Source: VGPI01 sp964482845
Lineage (GTDB): Bacteria; Cloacimonadota; Cloacimonadia; Cloacimonadales; Cloacimonadaceae
Assembly: GCA_964482845.1 (NCBI GenBank)
Contig: CAYZZE010000102.1
Span: forward strand, 1-7,792
DNA: 7,792 bases
Reading direction: 5' to 3'
Below are positions 6,145-7,792 of this stretch, one piece after another. The stretch's first letter is position 1. Every line of letters starts with the position of its first letter. Below the pieces are notes generated by a model that worked only from the letters and a program-made list of their open reading frames with translations, had not been told where the DNA came from and did not search any database. The position numbers and the translations under genes are program-made.

Positions 6145-7792
6145 ATGAAAACGACGAACCAGACCACATTTCTCATCGCCACTCTGATCATTCTCATGAC
6201 ATCAGCCGCCTTATTTGCTAATCCGGTCAGAAATATGTTCCTGAACGAGGATTTTAGTTCCGCCACTTTTCCTCCTCCGGGGTGGACGATCAGCGCTCAA
6301 AGCAGCAACTGGAGTAGATATGTGGGCAATAATGCGGGCGGTTCATCGCCAGAGTCACGGTTTTCCTGGCAGCCGCAGTTTGATGGTCAATCTTATCTTA
6401 TATCACCGCCGGTCAATACTTTGGGACAGAGCAGCGTGTTCCTGGAATTCAAACACTTCGTGGATCACTATCAAACGCCATACACGCTGGGCGTGGCAAC
6501 TCGTTCCAATAATGGCGATTGGACTACTGTCTGGTCGGTTAACCCCGGTGGTAATATCGGACCCCAGACCCGCTCTATCCAGATCAGCAATGCTGACGTT
6601 CAATCCCCATCATTCCAGTTCGCTTTGTTCTATAGCGGCAATTCGTACAATATCGATTACTGGTATCTCGACAATGTCAGGTTATACACCCCCTTCGCCG
6701 ATGATCTGGCAGTGGTCGATACTCCCGGAGTGGCGCAATTGCATCCGGGCAGTGCTTTTCAACCTTCCTGTGTGATCAAGAATTTGGGACTGAATACTTT
6801 GACCGCCACGATATCCCTTACTTCCTATCAGTGGAATCAGCCGCTGTACATCGAAAATTATCCCCTCACCTTTATGCTGGAACCCGGTCAACAGGAGACC
6901 ATCGTATTTGGCGAGCGGATCTTGGACGCGCCGGACGATATGTATCGCTTCAGTTTTAACGTCACGTCCCTGGAAGACGTGGTGGATGACGACCTGACGA
7001 ACAACACAATGGACAAATGGATCAATACCTATACCACGCCACGGCAGAATGTGCTGTTGGAGATCGGAACCGGCGGGTGGTGTCCATATTGCCCGGGAGC
7101 GGCAATGGGAGCGGATGATCTGGTCGCGCTGGATTACAACGTCGCCGTAATCAAGAACCACAATGGCGATCCCTATGCCAATGTCTATTCCGATCACCGC
7201 AATTCATATTATGGCATCAGCGGCTATCCCACGGCGATCTTTGACGGCGTTCTGAGACACGTGGGCGGCAGCAACACCCAGAGTTTGTTCAATACCTATG
7301 TGCCACTTTACCTGCAACGCAATGCCATTAAAACTCCGCTCTGGCTGGATATCTATGGCTATGTGGCGCGGGATACCCACACTATCGAGGTCTGGACGCA
7401 GAAGCGGGCAAATCTCCGCAACGAGAACTTGGTACTCCATTTCACACTTACCGAATCAGAGATCCCTTACCTCTGGCAGGGTCAGACCCACTTCAATTTC
7501 GTCAATCACATCATGCTCCCCGGGGTTGATGGAACTTCTGTCGATCTGCTAAGTATACCCCTGCAAGAAATTATGGTGACCGTACTTACGTTGCCGATCG
7601 CCGGTCAATGGGTGCCGGAGCACTGCGAACTTGTCGCCTTTATCCAGGATCTGGATACCAAGGAAGTCCTCCAGTCAGCCAAAATTGCCCTCAACAACCT
7701 GACCGAACCACCCGTTTCCATCACCGGCGATTCACTGGTTCCCGCTCCCGTCTCGCTGATCGGTAACTATCCCAATCCCTTCAATCCCTCCA
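6145..7792 (+). CDS. Exported Omp28/thioredoxin-like multidomain protein, 3' end beyond window
   Basis: The frame is open for 549 codons to the window edge with no stop. A signal peptide occupies about 1-26 (MKTTN..., hydrophobic 9-25, ending LFA). Residues about 32-196 look like a jelly-roll adhesin/MAM-type domain (EDFSSATFPPPGW at the front, WYLDNVRLY at the end). A CARDB-like Ig domain spans about 197-295. A thioredoxin-like domain starts near 300, with CPYC at 313-316 and the cis-proline loop GYPTAIFDG at 360-368, as in the Omp28-related family. A further beta region follows. The window ends in NYPNPFNPS, the start of a FlgD-like/type IX-style C-terminal sorting tail, so only a few tens of residues are probably missing. 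The CPYC pair suggests redox or disulfide activity outside the cytoplasm, or merely a structural remnant. AAGAGG at 6131-6136 supports the start. It is divergent from the ECF operon, and a functional link is not evident. Confidence 0.87.
   Translation, partial: MKTTNQTTFLIATLIILMTSAALFANPVRNMFLNEDFSSATFPPPGWTISAQSSNWSRYVGNNAGGSSPESRFSWQPQFDGQSYLISPPVNTLGQSSVFLEFKHFVDHYQTPYTLGVATRSNNGDWTTVWSVNPGGNIGPQTRSIQISNADVQSPSFQFALFYSGNSYNIDYWYLDNVRLYTPFADDLAVVDTPGVAQLHPGSAFQPSCVIKNLGLNTLTATISLTSYQWNQPLYIENYPLTFMLEPGQQETIVFGERILDAPDDMYRFSFNVTSLEDVVDDDLTNNTMDKWINTYTTPRQNVLLEIGTGGWCPYCPGAAMGADDLVALDYNVAVIKNHNGDPYANVYSDHRNSYYGISGYPTAIFDGVLRHVGGSNTQSLFNTYVPLYLQRNAIKTPLWLDIYGYVARDTHTIEVWTQKRANLRNENLVLHFTLTESEIPYLWQGQTHFNFVNHIMLPGVDGTSVDLLSIPLQEIMVTVLTLPIAGQWVPEHCELVAFIQDLDTKEVLQSAKIALNNLTEPPVSITGDSLVPAPVSLIGNYPNPFNPS

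Noticed and set aside
6682..7197. 171-codon minus-strand open frame
   Set aside because: It is antisense to the exported-protein gene, which has continuous domain signatures including CPYC; the antisense product is a composition artefact.

Overview
The window looks like chromosomal DNA from a Gram-negative member of the FCB assemblage, most plausibly Candidatus Cloacimonadota or a relative. The reasons are a TonB-dependent outer-membrane receptor, a secreted Omp28/thioredoxin-like multidomain protein whose tail reads YPNPFNPS (the sorting-tail style common in that group), and moderate GC. The lineage is an inference; no marker gene is present.

Layout. Positions 1-56 hold a perfect 20-bp inverted repeat that merges into tandem 11-bp units; 57-276 hold no convincing gene. 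Positions 277-5735 are a tightly packed minus-strand operon of six genes, read right to left: an ECF-type S component (5202-5735), a secreted protein with a sulfite-oxidase-like molybdopterin-binding fold (4276-5205), two ECF ATPases (3553-4257 and 2918-3565), a TonB-dependent receptor (984-2921) and the ECF T component (277-990). Neighbouring genes overlap by 4-13 bases or are separated by at most 18 bases. Positions 5736-6144 are a long intergenic region between divergent units. On the minus strand it encodes a highly structured leader with features I associate with the molybdenum-cofactor (Moco) riboswitch class, ending in a hairpin that covers the ribosome binding site of the S component. 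Positions 6145-7792 carry the start of a plus-strand gene for a large exported protein; it runs off the end of the window.

How the genes may work together. The receptor would take a scarce ligand across the outer membrane using TonB energy (TonB/ExbB/ExbD are not in the window). The secreted SUOX-fold protein could hold it in the periplasm, and the S+T+A+A' module would move it across the inner membrane. A complete outer-to-inner-membrane ECF route with a SUOX-fold protein that lacks the usual Mo-ligating cysteine, under a possible Moco-type leader, suggests uptake of a molybdopterin-type cofactor or precursor. This is a hypothesis; cobalamin, thiamin precursors or another vitamin remain possible. 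The individual gene-family calls are firm, while the substrate is not known.
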